Part shown: one piece after another, positions 5,128 to 5,522 of the stretch
Numbering within the stretch: position 1 is the first letter of the stretch
Layout of the letters: each line of letters begins with the position of its first letter
From: JAZRWQ01 sp045599805
GTDB taxonomy: Bacteria; Bacillota; Clostridia; Oscillospirales; UMGS1783
Reading direction: 5' to 3'
Length of the DNA stretch: 5,522 nt
Assembly: GCA_045599805.1 (NCBI GenBank)
Contig: JAZRWQ010000130.1
Location: 1 to 5,522, forward strand
Made by a program: the position numbers and the translations under genes
The notes under the pieces: model-generated
The model's input: the letters and a program-made list of their open reading frames with translations, nothing else
Database searches by the model: none
What the model was told of the DNA's origin: nothing

Positions 5128-5139
5128 GGAGGTGTCATC

Positions 5140-5522
5140 ATGCTTAAAATAACCTTTATGGGTGCAGGCAGCACCATTTTTGTAAGAAACGTAATAGGCG
5201 ATGTAATGTGCACGCCCTCACTCAGAGAGTGTGAAATCGCTCTTTATGACATTGACCCGCAGCGTATGGAAGAAAGCTACCGTATACTCAAGGTAATGAA
5301 TCATAACGTAAACGAGGACAGAGCGGTTATCAAAACCTACGTGGGTGTTGAGAACCGCAAGGCGGCTTTGAAAAACGCAAACTTCGTTGTAAACGCAATT
5401 CAGGTAGGATTATACGAGCCCTGCACGGTAATAGACTTTGAAGTTCCGAAAAAATACGGTCTCAGACAGACTATCGCGGATACCCTCGGCATCGGCGGCA
5501 TAATGCGCGCACTGCGCACCAT
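5140..5522 (+). CDS. GH4 alpha-galactosidase/alpha-glucosidase, N-terminal part (runs off the right edge)
   Basis: The first 127 codons of a glycoside hydrolase family 4 enzyme; full members are about 430-480 residues. It opens with a Rossmann NAD-binding strand and loop, KITFMGAGSTIF (3-14), then IALYDIDPQRM (33-43), where the acidic residue after the second strand normally contacts the NAD ribose. NAIQVG (85-90), EPCTVIDFEVPKKYGLRQT (93-111) and DTLGIGG (114-120) are characteristic of the MelA/AglA-like branch. These enzymes need NAD and a divalent metal and cleave alpha-glycosides by an oxidation-elimination route in the cytoplasm. Similarity to MelA-type alpha-galactosidases favours galactosides, but the metal-binding Cys/His and specificity residues lie beyond the edge. 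AGGAGGTG at 5127-5134, 5 nt before the ATG, fixes the start. It is divergent from an AraC-type regulator, its probable activator. Confidence 0.92.
   Translation, partial: MLKITFMGAGSTIFVRNVIGDVMCTPSLRECEIALYDIDPQRMEESYRILKVMNHNVNEDRAVIKTYVGVENRKAALKNANFVVNAIQVGLYEPCTVIDFEVPKKYGLRQTIADTLGIGGIMRALRT

Noticed and set aside
5061..5139. Catabolite-repression (CcpA) operator before the GH4 gene
   Set aside because: No stretch matches the TGWNANCGNTNWCA consensus acceptably; the central CG is missing throughout the gap.
1..5522. CRISPR array, tRNA or rRNA gene, riboswitch, insertion sequence or phage island
   Set aside because: No spaced direct repeats, cloverleaf, conserved RNA core, transposase or integrase sequence was seen; gaps between genes are short and filled by promoters and ribosome sites.

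Overview
The window reads as ordinary chromosomal DNA from a member of the Bacillota, probably a gut-type Clostridia. The evidence is strong Shine-Dalgarno sequences of the AGGAGGTG type, near-consensus sigma-A promoters with 17-18 bp spacers, moderately AT-rich DNA with frequent ATA and AGA codons, and proteins that resemble clostridial subfamilies, such as the short AANMIG-type peptide deformylase and the DVNGLHE-type GGDEF domain. Genus cannot be set from this sequence. There are nine protein genes, two of them cut by the window edges. I found no RNA gene, insertion sequence, CRISPR array or phage gene.

Layout: (1) 1-290, minus, the start of an HD-domain hydrolase, divergent from (2) 430-1780, plus, a three-gene overlapping operon: low-molecular-weight protein tyrosine phosphatase, a short peptide deformylase, and a GNAT acetyltransferase. 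(3) 1770-1819, a long perfect inverted repeat that acts as a two-way terminator and includes the last codons of the genes on both sides. (4) 1809-3049, minus, a two-gene operon of a glycerophosphodiester phosphodiesterase followed by a histidine phosphatase. (5) 3106-4185, minus, a membrane-anchored diguanylate cyclase. (6) 4279-5031, minus, an AraC-type sugar-responsive regulator, divergent from (7) 5140 to the right edge, the start of a GH4 alpha-galactosidase/alpha-glucosidase.

How the genes may work together: the AraC/GH4 pair is a typical local regulator plus sugar hydrolase divergon. The phosphodiesterase and phosphatase are translationally coupled and probably act on phosphorylated small molecules. 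The phosphatase-deformylase-acetyltransferase operon combines three protein- or amine-modifying enzymes, but no shared substrate is evident. The diguanylate cyclase has its own promoter. I see no intrinsic terminator between the AraC gene and position 1819, so read-through along the whole minus-strand block is possible. I did not find a convincing new biological system. The most distinctive feature is the 23-bp-arm palindrome at the convergent gene junction.
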